64,000 nt of DNA from Aquipseudomonas ullengensis (GCF_014174475.1 NZ_JACJUD010000005.1:1-64000); one strand, 5' to 3'; shown: positions 1 to 8,648, numbered from the stretch's first letter. Numbers and translations are program-made. Notes: generated from the sequence alone by a model not told the origin.

Positions 1-195
1 AAACCAGGCCGGCTGCTTCGAGTTTGAAATCTGTACTGAATGATCTTCTGGTCACGCAAACACCTCATGGCTGGGCGAAGCTTAACGCCCTATCGGGGTG
101 TCCAGAATCATTGAGCCACAACAGACCGCGCCCCCTCACCCTGCCCTCTCCCCAGCGGGAGAGGGTTCTGGCCGGAAGCCTAGAGGTAGGGCGGC
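1..195. other. Intergenic stretch at window edge
   Basis: No credible coding sequence is seen here. The stretch lies downstream of the leftward ppnN gene and contains one palindromic repeat (144-165). A forward reading frame passes through it but is only the complement of the end of ppnN. Confidence 0.5.
144..165. repeat. Palindromic intergenic repeat (CCCTCTCCC type)
   Basis: CCCTCTCCC (144-152) and GGGAGAGGG (157-165) form a 9-bp perfect stem with a 4-nt loop, preceded by a CCCTCACCC segment. A diverged relative lies at 17383-17418. Short dispersed palindromes of this sort are common between genes in pseudomonads. There is no T-tract, so it is not called a terminator. Confidence 0.6.
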
Positions 196-1572
196 TCAGC
201 GCTCCACCACTCGGTAGCACGGCACATAGGCCGCGCCACCTGGCAGCTTCATGCGGTGCTGCTCCACGAAGGCCTGCAGCAACCGGTCCAGCGGCTGCAT
301 GATCGCCGCGTCGCCGTGGATCTCGTACGGGCCGTGCTCTTCGATCAGACGGATGCCCTTGTCCTTGACGTTGCCAGCGACGATGCCGGAGAACGCGCGG
401 CGCAGGTTGGCAGCCAGTTCGTGGGGCGGCAGCTCGCGGCTGAGCTGCAGGCTGGCCATGTTGGCGTGGGTGGGATCGAACGGGCGCTGGAAGCCCTCGT
501 CGATCTTCAGCAGCCAGTTGAAGTGGAAAGCATCGTTGCGCTCGCGGCGGAACTGCTTGACCGCCTTCAACCCTTCGGCCATCTGCCGCGCCACTTCGGC
601 GGGGTCGTTGAGGATGATCTGGTAATGACGCTGCGCCGCTTCGCCCAGCGTGGCGCCGACGAAGGCATGCAGTTGTTCCAGATACGGCCCGGCGCTCTTC
701 GGCCCGGTGAGGATCACCGGGAACGGCAGTTCCTGGTTGTCCGGGTGCATCAGGATGCCCAGCAGGTAGAGGAACTCCTCGGCCGTGCCAGCACCGCCGG
801 GGAAGATGATAATGCCGTGGCCGACACGGACGAAGGCCTCCAGGCGTTTCTCGATGTCCGGCAGGATCACCAGCTCGTTGACGATCGGGTTCGGCGCCTC
901 GGCCGCGATGATCCCCGGTTCGGTCAACCCCAGGTAGCGGCCCGTCAGGTTGCGCTGCTTGGCGTGGCTGATGGTGGCGCCTTTCATCGGCCCCTTCATC
1001 ACGCCCGGGCCGCAGCCGGTGCACACGTCCAGGCCGCGCAGGCCCAGCTCATGGCCCACCTTCTTGGTGAACTTGTACTCCTCGGTGCTGATCGAGTGAC
1101 CGCCCCAGCACACCACGATCTTCGGCTCCACGCCGGGGCGCAGGGTGCGCGCGTTGCGCAGCAAGTGGAAAACATAATCGGTGATGCCCTGGGAGCTGTC
1201 GAGGTCGATGCGCAGGCTCTCGAGCTCGTTGGCCGCGTAGACGATGTCACGCAGGGCACTGAACAGCATCTCGCGAGTACTGGCGATCATCTCGCCGTCG
1301 ACGAAGGCATCTGCCGGGGCGTTGAGCAGTTCCAGGCGCACGCCACGGTCTTGCTGGTGAATGCGCACCTCGAAGTCCTGATAGGCATCGAGGATGGTCT
1401 TGGCGTTATCGATACGCGCGCCGGTGTTGAGGATCGCCAGGGCGCACTGGCGGAACAACTTGTAGATGCTGCCCGAGCCGGCGGTGCTGAGTTGCTGCAC
1501 TTCGCGCTGGGACAGGGTTTCCAGGCTGCCCTTGGGGCTGACCTGAGCATTGATGACGTGTCGTGATGGCAT
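196..1572 (-). CDS. ppnN: Pyrimidine/purine nucleotide 5'-monophosphate nucleosidase PpnN (LOG family)
   Basis: Hydrolyses the N-glycosidic bond of nucleoside monophosphates, giving a free base and ribose 5-phosphate (cytosolic nucleotide salvage). The 458-residue product matches E. coli PpnN/YgdH in length and along its whole course. It has the LOG-family phosphate loop FPGGAGTAEE, the CWGGHS and CTGCGPG segments and the conserved C-terminal MKLPGGAAYVPCY region. The frame is open up to 1698, but the start at 1572 (MPSRHVIN) fits the family N-terminus and has a weak GGA upstream, so the extra 42 residues are probably untranslated. It stands alone between polB and the window edge. Confidence 0.9.
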   Translation of the reverse strand: MPSRHVINAQVSPKGSLETLSQREVQQLSTAGSGSIYKLFRQCALAILNTGARIDNAKTILDAYQDFEVRIHQQDRGVRLELLNAPADAFVDGEMIASTREMLFSALRDIVYAANELESLRIDLDSSQGITDYVFHLLRNARTLRPGVEPKIVVCWGGHSISTEEYKFTKKVGHELGLRGLDVCTGCGPGVMKGPMKGATISHAKQRNLTGRYLGLTEPGIIAAEAPNPIVNELVILPDIEKRLEAFVRVGHGIIIFPGGAGTAEEFLYLLGILMHPDNQELPFPVILTGPKSAGPYLEQLHAFVGATLGEAAQRHYQIILNDPAEVARQMAEGLKAVKQFRRERNDAFHFNWLLKIDEGFQRPFDPTHANMASLQLSRELPPHELAANLRRAFSGIVAGNVKDKGIRLIEEHGPYEIHGDAAIMQPLDRLLQAFVEQHRMKLPGGAAYVPCYRVVER

Positions 1573-1792
1573 TCTCGGTTCCATGAGAGCGATGCGCGTG
1601 GGCCAGGCAGTGGCCCGAGCATCTGGATGGGCGAGCACCGCTGCGGTGCTCACGGGGTTCGACGCTGCTGGCGCAGCCGACGTTACGGATTCAGACAAGC
1701 GAACCCGACGATCTGTTGCAGCGGGCCCGCAGTGGTTCGGCGGTTACCCGCACTATAAGCAAAGTTGCTGACATCTGCGTTGCGACTGGCGC

Positions 1793-4177
1793 TCAAAACA
1801 GGCCCATCTGGCCATCTATCAAGGCAGCGAAATCGTCATCGACGAATGGCAGGATGGCGTCGGCCACCGGCTGCAGCTGACGCGTCACGTAGTGGTCGTA
1901 GTCGATCGGCGCATGCCGGGTTTCCAGCGGTTCGGGGCCGGCGACGGTCATCACATAGCTGATGCGCCCACCGCGCTGGTACTGCTGCGGGCGGCCCTGG
2001 CGCGCGTTGTACTCATCGGCAATGCGGGCCGCGCGCACATGCGGCGGTACGTTGCGCTGGTAGTCGTCGAGGCGGCGGCGCAAACGCTTGCGGTAAATCA
2101 GCAACTCGTCCAGCTCGCCCGCCAGGGTGCGGCGCACGAAGTCGCGCACGTACTCGCGGTGCGGCTGGCGATCGAAGACCAGCCGGTACAGCTCCTGCTG
2201 GAACTGCTGGGCCAACGGCGACCAGTCGGTGCGTACGGTTTCCAGGCCCTTGTAGACCATCTCCTCGCTACCATCGGCAAGCCGCTTGAGGCCGGCATAA
2301 CGCTTCTTGCTGCCCTCCTCCGCGCCACGGATGGTCGGCATCAGGAAGCGCCGGAAGTGCGTCTCGAACTGCAGTTCCAGGGCGCTCTCCAAGCCGAACT
2401 CCTGTTGCAGGTGCTCAACCCACCACTGGTTGACGTGCTGCACCAGCGCGCGACCGATGCGCGTAGCGTCTGCCTCGCCGTGTTCATGGCCGAGCCAGAC
2501 GAAGGTCGAGTCGGTGTCGCCGTAGATCACCACATGCCCCTGGGCTTCGATCAGCGCGCGGGTACGGCGCATGATCTCGTGCCCGCGCAGGGTGATGGAC
2601 GAAGCCAGGCGCGGATCGAAGAAGCGGCAGCCACTGGAGCCAAGCACGCCGTAGAAGGCGTTCATGATGATCTTCAGCGCCTGCGACAGCGGCGCATTGC
2701 CGTCGCGCTTGGCCGCTTCGCGCCCCTCGGCCACGCGCGAAACGATGGCTGGCAGGCAATGCCGCGTGCGGGAGAACCGCGCACCGCGAAAACCCGGCAC
2801 CGAGGTGCTTTCGTCCGGCTCACGCAGCCCCTCGATCAGCCCCAGCGGGTCGATCAGGAAGGTGCGGATAATCGACGGATAAAGGCTCTTGTAGTCCAGC
2901 ACCAGCACCGAGTCGTACAGGCCGGGCGAGGAATCCATGACAAAACCGCCGGGGCTGGCCTCCGGCATGCGCTCGCCCTGGTTCGGCGCAACGAAGCCCT
3001 GGCGGTGCATCAGCGGCATGTACAGGTGACAGAACGCCGCTACCGAGCCGCCACTGCGATCGACCGGCAGGCCGGTGACCGTGGCGCGCTCCAGCAGGAA
3101 GGTCAGCAACTCGGTCTTGGCGAAGATCCGCGTGACCAGTTCGCAGTCCTTGAGGTTGTAAGTGGCCAGGGCCGGCTTGTCCTCGGCGAACATGCGGTTG
3201 ATCTCATCCATGCGCTGGTACGGCGTGTCGATCGCCTTGCCCTCGCCGAGCAGGGTCTGCGCGACGTTCTCCAGGCTGAACGAAGGAAAACTCCAGGTCG
3301 CCGAACGCAGCGCCTCGATACCATCGATGATCAGCCGCCCCGCCGCCGAGGCGAAGTAGTGGTTGCTGCTGTCGTGGGCGCGCCAGCCCATGACCTCGCC
3401 GCCACGCCCCAGGCGCAGCGGCACCTGCAGGCGCTGCGAATGCTCGTGCAGCACACGCAGGTCGAACTGCACCAGGTTCCAGCCGATGATCGCGTCGGGG
3501 TCGTGGGTAGCCACCCAGTCGTTGAGGCGTTCGAGCAGTTGCGCATGGCTGTCGCAGTACTCGAGGGCAAAATCCACCTCGGCCTCGCGATTCGGCGGTC
3601 CAAGCATGTACACCTGGCGCTGGCCGCAGCCTTCCAGGGCAATGGAATACAGCTCGCCGTGTTCGGTGGTTTCAATATCGAGGGACACCAACCTCAGCCG
3701 CGGACGGTAGTCCGGTGCCGGCTTGAGCTGGGCGTCAAACAGCGTGCCGCTGGCATCGGCGGTGCCACTGAAGCTTACCGGGGCGGTGATGAAGCGCTCC
3801 ATCAGGTAGCGCTCCGGCGGCCGCACATCGGCCTCGTAGACATCCACCCCGGATTTGCGCAATAGCTTGTCGAGATTGATCAACTGGCGGTGCTGCTGGC
3901 AGTACAACCCGAGCACCGGACGATGACGGAAATCGCTGAGCCCCAGTGGGCGCAACTCAACGTCACGCTCACGACGCAGCAGTGACTCAGCCAACTCGCG
4001 CTGCTTGGCCGGAATAAACGCCACCGACGGTTGGTGAGGCAGGCGGACATGCCGAGGCCCTACGTCGGTCGCCAGCCAGAACTCGACCTCCGTGCCCGCT
4101 GGCGTATCGCGCCAGTGCCGGGTCAGGACAAAGCCCTGCTGTAGATTCACCGCTGCAACCTCAAGCCTTTGATTCAC
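1793..4177 (-). CDS. polB: DNA polymerase II (family B)
   Basis: A 794-residue family B DNA polymerase, close to the 783 residues of E. coli Pol II, used in replication restart and translesion synthesis. The 3'-5' exonuclease motif LDIETT lies near residue 168, polymerase motif A (SLYPSIIR) near 430 and motif C (YGDTDST) near 554, so both activities look intact. The gene is preceded by about 180 nt with no gene on its strand. In E. coli the gene is SOS-induced, but I see no LexA palindrome (CTG-N10-CAG with an AT-rich centre) in the upstream 150 nt, so SOS control cannot be claimed here. Confidence 0.97.
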   Translation of the reverse strand: MNQRLEVAAVNLQQGFVLTRHWRDTPAGTEVEFWLATDVGPRHVRLPHQPSVAFIPAKQRELAESLLRRERDVELRPLGLSDFRHRPVLGLYCQQHRQLINLDKLLRKSGVDVYEADVRPPERYLMERFITAPVSFSGTADASGTLFDAQLKPAPDYRPRLRLVSLDIETTEHGELYSIALEGCGQRQVYMLGPPNREAEVDFALEYCDSHAQLLERLNDWVATHDPDAIIGWNLVQFDLRVLHEHSQRLQVPLRLGRGGEVMGWRAHDSSNHYFASAAGRLIIDGIEALRSATWSFPSFSLENVAQTLLGEGKAIDTPYQRMDEINRMFAEDKPALATYNLKDCELVTRIFAKTELLTFLLERATVTGLPVDRSGGSVAAFCHLYMPLMHRQGFVAPNQGERMPEASPGGFVMDSSPGLYDSVLVLDYKSLYPSIIRTFLIDPLGLIEGLREPDESTSVPGFRGARFSRTRHCLPAIVSRVAEGREAAKRDGNAPLSQALKIIMNAFYGVLGSSGCRFFDPRLASSITLRGHEIMRRTRALIEAQGHVVIYGDTDSTFVWLGHEHGEADATRIGRALVQHVNQWWVEHLQQEFGLESALELQFETHFRRFLMPTIRGAEEGSKKRYAGLKRLADGSEEMVYKGLETVRTDWSPLAQQFQQELYRLVFDRQPHREYVRDFVRRTLAGELDELLIYRKRLRRRLDDYQRNVPPHVRAARIADEYNARQGRPQQYQRGGRISYVMTVAGPEPLETRHAPIDYDHYVTRQLQPVADAILPFVDDDFAALIDGQMGLF

Positions 4178-4280
4178 GCAGTAATTCTACGTGCCAGCAG
4201 CCAGGATTGCGCGCAAGCATCCGCAACAACAGGCCGGAGCCCATCGAGGGAATGGTTGAGAAATCTAACGTGCTGACCAT

Positions 4281-4318
4281 GGAGCGCCATGACGGCGTTT
4301 GGCCGTCACAGCTGCTCC
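4281..4318. repeat. Stable hairpin upstream of polB
   Basis: TGACGGC (4290-4296) pairs with GCCGTCA (4302-4308), and an outer GGAGC (4281-4285) pairs with GCTCC (4314-4318). There is no T-run on either strand, so it is a structured spacer or repeat remnant and not a clear terminator. Confidence 0.4.
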
Positions 4319-4354
4319 ACGCTTGGAGGCGCCTTGCGGCAGCAGAACTGGATG

Positions 4355-4516
4355 CTAAGCGGCGGCGGAGTATCCGATCAGCATTCCATGCTGAACCCGG
4401 AGTAAATGGCCGTTAACGCGAAGAGTGAGAGGTTCTCGACTGACGATTTGCGCGCCGTCGAGCAGTAAGTCGCCAATGTGGGCGCGTAAAGCCACAAATT
4501 TCCGTTGTTCCTTCAT
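4355..4516 (-). CDS. Small uncharacterised protein (53 aa)
   Basis: The product begins MKEQRKFVALRAHIG and is 53 residues long, mixed basic and hydrophobic, with no signal peptide or membrane segment. The frame is open further upstream, but an AGGAG 8 nt before the ATG at 4516 decides the start. It is divergent from yefM. A possible promoter (TCGACA, 16 nt, TAGGCT, at 4545-4572 on this strand) and a CRP/Vfr-like palindrome at 4593-4608 lie upstream. I do not recognise the family, and coding is inferred from the ribosome site and the promoter context. Confidence 0.55.
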   Translation of the reverse strand: MKEQRKFVALRAHIGDLLLDGAQIVSREPLTLRVNGHLLRVQHGMLIGYSAAA

Positions 4517-4544
4517 CGGAAAGCTCCTGATTGAGTGCTTCCCA

Positions 4545-4572
4545 AGCCTAGCAAGAGTTGTGACGCTGTCGA
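4545..4572 (-). promoter_or_regulatory. Possible sigma-70 promoter of the 53-aa gene
   Basis: On the minus strand, TCGACA (4572-4567) and TAGGCT (4550-4545) are separated by 16 nt. This would start transcription near 4537, about 20 nt before the ATG. The match is moderate. Confidence 0.35.
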
Positions 4573-4592
4573 CACTACGACCAGCCACGGAA

Positions 4593-4608
4593 TGTGACGC
4601 GCATCACT
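4593..4608. promoter_or_regulatory. CRP/Vfr-like palindrome
   Basis: TGTGA, six bases, TCACT matches nine of the ten defined positions of the CRP consensus TGTGA-N6-TCACA, which Pseudomonas Vfr also recognises. Its centre is about 63 bp upstream of the start point predicted for the 53-aa gene, close to a class I activator position. It is also about 150 bp upstream of yefM. Confidence 0.4.
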
Positions 4609-4719
4609 CAAATGGTGGCAATTTGCCTTTTGGCCCAGGCTAAAGAATAAAACTGTTCAAGAGCGGTTCCGACTCCGTAACCGCCTTGCAACTCAACCCG
4701 CTAACCGATGAGGGGGGAA

Positions 4720-4748
4720 TTAACATAACGTACGAATTAGCGTACGCT
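4720..4748 (+). promoter_or_regulatory. yefM-yoeB promoter and operator
   Basis: Two CGTACG hexamers (4729-4734 and 4741-4746) lie with their centres 12 bp apart. E. coli YefM-YoeB autorepresses through two palindromes with TGTACA cores, and I recall the same 12-bp centre spacing there. The hexamers sit inside a likely promoter, TTAACA (4720-4725), 17 nt, TACGCT (4743-4748), so bound complex would block RNA polymerase directly. Confidence 0.65.
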
Positions 4749-4775
4749 GCGTCGATCGACAAAAGGCCGGCTCTC

Positions 4776-5018
4776 ATGAAAACACTTACCGCCAGCGAAG
4801 CACGCACCAACCTCTATCGGCTCATGGATCAATCCGCCGAGTCGCATCAGCCCATTCTGATTTCGGGCAAGCGCACCAACGCCGTTCTGGTATCGGCTGA
4901 GGATTGGGACGCCATTCAAGAGACGCTGTATCTCCTGTCGATTCCTGGCATGCGCGAATCCATCAAGGAAGGCATGGCCGAGCCTGTAGACGATTGCGCT
5001 AAGGAATTGGACTGGTGA
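4776..5018 (+). CDS. yefM: Antitoxin YefM (Phd/YefM family)
   Basis: An 80-residue antitoxin that binds and neutralises YoeB and represses its own operon. The N-terminus MKTLTASEARTNLYRLMDQ is the family's DNA-binding region, and the acidic C-terminal tail ending EPVDDCAKELDW is the toxin-binding part. The frame is open upstream, but the Phd/YefM alignment begins at the ATG at 4776. The stop codon overlaps the toxin start by 4 nt, so translation is coupled. The paired-palindrome operator lies about 30-45 nt upstream. Confidence 0.93.
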   Translation: MKTLTASEARTNLYRLMDQSAESHQPILISGKRTNAVLVSAEDWDAIQETLYLLSIPGMRESIKEGMAEPVDDCAKELDW

Positions 5019-5278
5019 CTTGGCAGCTCGTCTATACGAAACAAGCTCAGAAAGACGCACAGAAGCTCGCTGCTGCGGGCTTGAAGGAAAAGGCTAAAGC
5101 ACTGCTGGAGGTAGTACAGGGCAACCCGCTTCAGAATCCGCCCCCCTACGAGAAACTGGTTGGCGACCTGTCCGGCGCTTACTCTCGCCGCATCAATATC
5201 CAGCATCGGCTGGTTTATCAGGTGCTACAGGAAGAACAGGTGGTGAAGGTGCTGCGGCTCTGGTCGCACTACGAATAA
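5015..5278 (+). CDS. yoeB: Toxin YoeB (RelE-fold mRNA endoribonuclease)
   Basis: An 87-residue ribosome-dependent mRNA interferase of the Txe/YoeB family. Residues matching the known catalytic set are present: Glu46, Arg59, Arg65, and the terminal His85-Tyr86 that corresponds to His83-Tyr84 of E. coli YoeB. The toxin therefore looks active. It starts with GTG inside the last codons of yefM. The pair sits next to tRNA-Ser, a common neighbourhood for acquired genes, but no integrase or attachment repeat is seen. Confidence 0.93.
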   Translation: MTWQLVYTKQAQKDAQKLAAAGLKEKAKALLEVVQGNPLQNPPPYEKLVGDLSGAYSRRINIQHRLVYQVLQEEQVVKVLRLWSHYE

Positions 5279-5323
5279 ATCCGGTTTTCGACACTTCATC
5301 GACACTAGCGAAACCCGGAAAGC

Positions 5324-5359
5324 AAAAAGCCCCGAAAACTTGTTAGTTATCAGGGCTTT
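5324..5359 (-). terminator. Rho-independent terminator of tRNA-Ser
   Basis: AAAGCCC (5326-5332) and GGGCTTT (5353-5359) form the stem. Read on the minus strand, the hairpin is followed by TTTTT, directly downstream of the tRNA 3' end. It may also act on yoeB from the other side. Confidence 0.8.
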
Positions 5360-5372
5360 ATGTGTAGCTATC

Positions 5373-5462
5373 TGGCGGTGAAGGTGGGATTCGAACCCAC
5401 GATACGATTTCTCGTATACACACTTTCCAGGCGTGCTCCTTCAACCGCTCGGACACTTCACC
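5373..5462 (-). tRNA. tRNA-Ser (anticodon GGA)
   Basis: A 90-nt class II tRNA. The acceptor arm GGTGAAG pairs with CTTCACC, followed by discriminator G and an encoded CCA (complement at 5373-5375). The anticodon loop CTGGAAA gives GGA, which reads UCC/UCU. A long variable arm (TATACGAG...CGTA) and the T-loop GGTTCGAATCC identify it as serine. It has its own promoter and terminator. Confidence 0.97.
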
Positions 5463-5499
5463 GGGTCTCGTCGAACTGGTCAGTCCGTCGAGGCGCGCT

Positions 5500-5528
5500 A
5501 ATGTAGCCGAACAGCCCTGCGAAGGCAA
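5500..5528 (-). promoter_or_regulatory. Promoter of tRNA-Ser
   Basis: On the minus strand TTGCCT (5528-5523), 17 nt, TACATT (5505-5500), followed by a GC-rich discriminator GCGCGCC as expected for stringently controlled stable RNA genes. Confidence 0.6.
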
Positions 5529-5554
5529 AAGATTTTTTCAGGCGATTCATGCGC

Positions 5555-5761
5555 TTATGTAGACGCGCGGGTTTCCTTGGTGGGCGCTGCGAAGCGCTGG
5601 TCGCCAAACAGAAGAAAACCCAGGGAAATGAACAAGCTGACAGCGAATAGCTGCAGCACGCCGGATGGACTGTGACTCTGGCCGCTGTTGGCCAGTAGCG
5701 TCAGGCCAAGCAGCACTGGCGCCAGGCTGGCGCGCAGTAATAGATGAAGAACACGCGGCAT
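5555..5761 (-). CDS. Small membrane protein (68 aa)
   Basis: Two hydrophobic segments, roughly residues 5-24 (LHLLLRASLAPVLLGLTLLA) and 36-53 (LQLFAVSLFISLGFLLFG), predict a two-pass inner-membrane protein. A GGGAG 8 nt before the ATG at 5761 supports that start over an ATG three codons upstream. I do not recognise the family. It stands alone between tRNA-Ser and the crotonase gene. Confidence 0.6.
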   Translation of the reverse strand: MPRVLHLLLRASLAPVLLGLTLLANSGQSHSPSGVLQLFAVSLFISLGFLLFGDQRFAAPTKETRAST

Positions 5762-5956
5762 GTAAGGCACTCCCGTAACAGGCGGCTAACCTAAGTCAGG
5801 CCTCGCCCAGCCAGCCAATCGGGCCTTTCAATGGCTTCCATAGCCACGGCGGCACATGCTGGCATGACCACCCGGTCAGCCAAAGGGCTTTACCCACGGC
5901 GCCTTGCTGGGTAACGTCAGCGCCACTTCAGCCCACCCAGGACTAGGAACTCCGCC

Positions 5957-6646
5957 ATGAGCGACCTGATCAGCTACCAACTCGAAGACGGCATTGCCAC
6001 CCTGACCCTGAACAATGGCAAGGTGAACGCGATTTCCCCCGACGTGATCGCCGCCTTCAATGCCGCGCTGGACCAGGCCGTGCAGGATCGCGCCGTAGTG
6101 ATCATCACCGGCCAGCCGGGCATCCTCTCCGGCGGTTACGACCTCAAGGTGATGACCTCCGGCCCGCAGAACGCCGTGGCCCTGGTGACCGCCGGCTCCA
6201 CCCTGGCGCGCCGCATGCTCAGCCACCCCTTCCCGATCATCGTCGCCTGCCCGGGCCACGCCATCGCCAAAGGCGCCTTCATCCTGCTGTCCGCTGACTA
6301 CCGCATCGGCGTCGAAGGCCCGTTCAACATCGGCCTGAACGAAGTGCAGATCGGCATGACCATGCACCACGCCGGTATCGAGCTGGCCTGTGACCGCCTG
6401 CGCAAGGCCGCCTTCCACCGCTCGGTAATCAATGGCGAGATCTTCAACCCGGCAGGCGCCGTGGACGCTGGCTTCCTCGACAAGGTGGTAGCGACCGATG
6501 AACTGATGGCCACCGCCGTCGCCACTGCCCAGCAGTTGAAGAAGATCAACATGACCGCGCATAAGAACACCAAGCTGAAAGTGCGCAAGGCCTTCCTGGA
6601 AACCCTGGACAAGGCCATCGAACTGGATCAGCAGCACCTCGGCTGA
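5957..6646 (+). CDS. Crotonase/enoyl-CoA hydratase family protein
   Basis: A 229-residue crotonase-fold enzyme acting on acyl-CoA thioesters. The oxyanion-hole segments are SGGYDLKVM (around residue 57) and the HAIAKGAF stretch (around 105). NIGLNEVQIGM carries the glutamate expected at a catalytic position, although the usual PE context is NE here. The protein is shorter than typical FadB-type hydratases (about 257 residues), so it may be a specialised hydratase or isomerase. It is monocistronic and ends at a strong terminator. Confidence 0.85.
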   Translation: MSDLISYQLEDGIATLTLNNGKVNAISPDVIAAFNAALDQAVQDRAVVIITGQPGILSGGYDLKVMTSGPQNAVALVTAGSTLARRMLSHPFPIIVACPGHAIAKGAFILLSADYRIGVEGPFNIGLNEVQIGMTMHHAGIELACDRLRKAAFHRSVINGEIFNPAGAVDAGFLDKVVATDELMATAVATAQQLKKINMTAHKNTKLKVRKAFLETLDKAIELDQQHLG

Positions 6647-6665
6647 CCGCCCGCGCGGCAATGAG

Positions 6666-6699
6666 AAGCCCGGCCCAGTGCCGGGCTTTTTGTTTTTTT
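6666..6699 (+). terminator. Rho-independent terminator of the crotonase gene
   Basis: AAGCCCGGC (6666-6674) and GCCGGGCTT (6680-6688) form a 9-bp GC-rich stem, followed by TTTGTTTTTTT. Confidence 0.92.
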
Positions 6700-6769
6700 G
6701 GACGAAATCTGCCGCTATTCGTCGGCATCAGCGTGGAAATGCCTGGTAATAACCTCTGATCGGGGTCAA

Positions 6770-6798
6770 TTGCCGAAAGCAGTGCACGCCCGTACACT
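6770..6798 (+). promoter_or_regulatory. Promoter of the PlsC-family gene
   Basis: TTGCCG (6770-6775), 17 nt, TACACT (6793-6798), about 30 nt upstream of the ATG at 6831. Confidence 0.55.
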
Positions 6799-6830
6799 GC
6801 GCGACCTTTTGTCTGCCGATAGGCTTTCCG

Positions 6831-7553
6831 ATGCTTTTCCTCGCGCGCATGTTGTTGATGGGGCTGCACTTTATTCTGGCTGGCGTACTCGGCCTGCTGC
6901 TCGGCCTGTGCCGCCCGTTCAACCCGGACAACAGCCGCCTGTGTGCGCGCCTGTATTCGCTGCCGGCCCTGTGCCTGCTGCGCCTGCGGGTGAAGACCGA
7001 CGTGAAGAGCCTGTTCACCCAGGAACAGGCCTGCGTGGTGATCGCCAACCACCAGTCCAACTACGACCTCTATGTGCTTGGCCGCGTGGTACCACCACGC
7101 ACCGTGAGCATCGGCAAGAAGAGCCTGAAGTGGGTACCGTTCTTCGGCCAACTCTACTGGCTGGCCGGCAACGTACTGATCGACCGCGGCAATGCACGCA
7201 AAGCCAAGCAGGCAATGCTGGAGACCACCGAGACGCTGCGTAACCGCGACACCTCGATCTGGGTCTTCCCCGAGGGCACGCGCAACCTGGGCAAGGGCCT
7301 GCTGCCGTTCAAGAAAGGCGCCTTCCAGATGGCCATCGCCGCCGGCGTGCCGATCGTGCCGGTGTGTGTCAGCAGCTACGCCGGGCGCCTGCGCCTGAAT
7401 AGCTGGAACAGCGGTCGCGTACTGATCAGCTCGTTGCCCGCCATCCCCACGGCCGGCATGACCATGGACGACCTGCCGTTGCTGATGCAGCGCTGCCAGG
7501 AACTGATGCAGCAGTGCATCGGTCAACTCGATCAGCAGCTGGCCAAGGCCTGA
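6831..7553 (+). CDS. 1-acyl-sn-glycerol-3-phosphate acyltransferase (PlsC family)
   Basis: Transfers an acyl group to lysophosphatidic acid to make phosphatidic acid at the inner membrane. The 240-residue protein has an N-terminal membrane anchor (residues 1-28), the catalytic HX4D motif NHQSNYD (His74, Asp79) and the glycerophosphate-binding FPEGTRN motif. Length and motif spacing are normal. Pseudomonads carry more than one PlsC paralogue, so I do not assign plsC itself. A single-gene promoter lies just upstream. Confidence 0.93.
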   Translation: MLFLARMLLMGLHFILAGVLGLLLGLCRPFNPDNSRLCARLYSLPALCLLRLRVKTDVKSLFTQEQACVVIANHQSNYDLYVLGRVVPPRTVSIGKKSLKWVPFFGQLYWLAGNVLIDRGNARKAKQAMLETTETLRNRDTSIWVFPEGTRNLGKGLLPFKKGAFQMAIAAGVPIVPVCVSSYAGRLRLNSWNSGRVLISSLPAIPTAGMTMDDLPLLMQRCQELMQQCIGQLDQQLAKA

Positions 7554-7642
7554 TCCCCTGCCCGACCCAGTCGGGCACCCCTCCTGCACGCCTGTCACGC
7601 CTGGGTTAAGCTGCGCTCCATCGTCACGTTCGAGGATCGCCC

Positions 7643-8614
7643 ATGGGTCATGTCGTTGCAGCCGCTGCCTACCACAAGGGCCGCAAGGTCACCGATATCA
7701 GCCTGGAAGAAGGCAGTGAATGGGCGGCCAAACCCGACCATTTCGTCTGGATCGGCCTTCGTGACCCCGGTAGCCCCGAGCTGACCTGCCTGCAGCAGCA
7801 GTTCAACCTGCATGAACTGGCCATGGAAGATGCCATCACCCGGCATACCCGGCCCAAGCTGGAAACCTTCGGCGACGCCCTGTTCATGGTGCTCTACTCC
7901 CCGGTGCGCGCAGACGGTCGCCTGGAGTTCGTCGAAAGCCAACTGTTCGCCGGCAAGGGCTACGTGATCAGTGCGCGCTACGGTAACTCGGCCTCCTACT
8001 CCACCGTGCGCCAGCGCTGCGAGGCCCGCCCGCTGCTGCTGGAGCATGGCGAAGACTTCGTGCTCTACGCCCTGCTCAGCTTCGTGATCGAGAACTACCG
8101 GCCGTTGATGGACTGCATCCACGGCGAGCTGGAGGACATCGAGGAAACCGTGCTCAACCGCCCACTGAGCCAGACCGACGTGGAACGCATCCACGGCCTG
8201 CGTCGCGACTTGCTGCGACTGCGCCGGCAAATCGCGCCGATGGCGGAGATCTGCCAGGAACTGCAGCAGCTCGACTTCCCGTTCATCGACAAGCACATGC
8301 GCCCGTACTTCCGCGACATCGCGATCCACGTCAATCGCCTGCTGGAAGACCTCACCGGTCTGCGCGAGATGGCCGACCACGCGATCGAGATCGGCCTGCT
8401 GCTGGAGTCGTCGCGGCAAAGCATCACCCAGCGCAAGTTCGCGGCCTGGGCAGCAATCCTGGCGTTTCCCACTGCGGTGGCGGGTATCTACGGGATGAAC
8501 TTCCAGAACATGCCGGAGCTGACCTGGCATTACGGCTACTTCGGCGTGCTGGGGGTCATTGCGCTGGGTTGCGTGGGCTTGTTCGCCAACTTCAAGCGCA
8601 TGGACTGGCTGTAA
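7643..8614 (+). CDS. corA: CorA-type magnesium/divalent cation transporter
   Basis: A 323-residue inner-membrane channel of the CorA/ZntB superfamily. It has a long soluble N-terminal domain, a helical stalk, and two C-terminal membrane segments with the signature YGMNFQNMPE after the first (around residue 284). The C-terminus KRMDWL is basic and cytoplasmic, as in CorA. The GMN motif is intact. Whether it moves Mg2+ or mainly Zn2+ or Co2+ cannot be told from sequence alone. Confidence 0.88.
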   Translation: MGHVVAAAAYHKGRKVTDISLEEGSEWAAKPDHFVWIGLRDPGSPELTCLQQQFNLHELAMEDAITRHTRPKLETFGDALFMVLYSPVRADGRLEFVESQLFAGKGYVISARYGNSASYSTVRQRCEARPLLLEHGEDFVLYALLSFVIENYRPLMDCIHGELEDIEETVLNRPLSQTDVERIHGLRRDLLRLRRQIAPMAEICQELQQLDFPFIDKHMRPYFRDIAIHVNRLLEDLTGLREMADHAIEIGLLLESSRQSITQRKFAAWAAILAFPTAVAGIYGMNFQNMPELTWHYGYFGVLGVIALGCVGLFANFKRMDWL

Positions 8615-8648
8615 CAGGCGAACACTGCCCGCCCCGGATTGCCTGGGC

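Noticed and set aside
1892-3865. 657-codon open frame antisense to polB
   Set aside because: Shadow of polB with no recognisable domain and no ribosome site.
4207-4416. 69-codon plus-strand ORF between polB and yefM
   Set aside because: No ribosome site and overlaps the hairpin and the better-supported 53-aa gene on the other strand.
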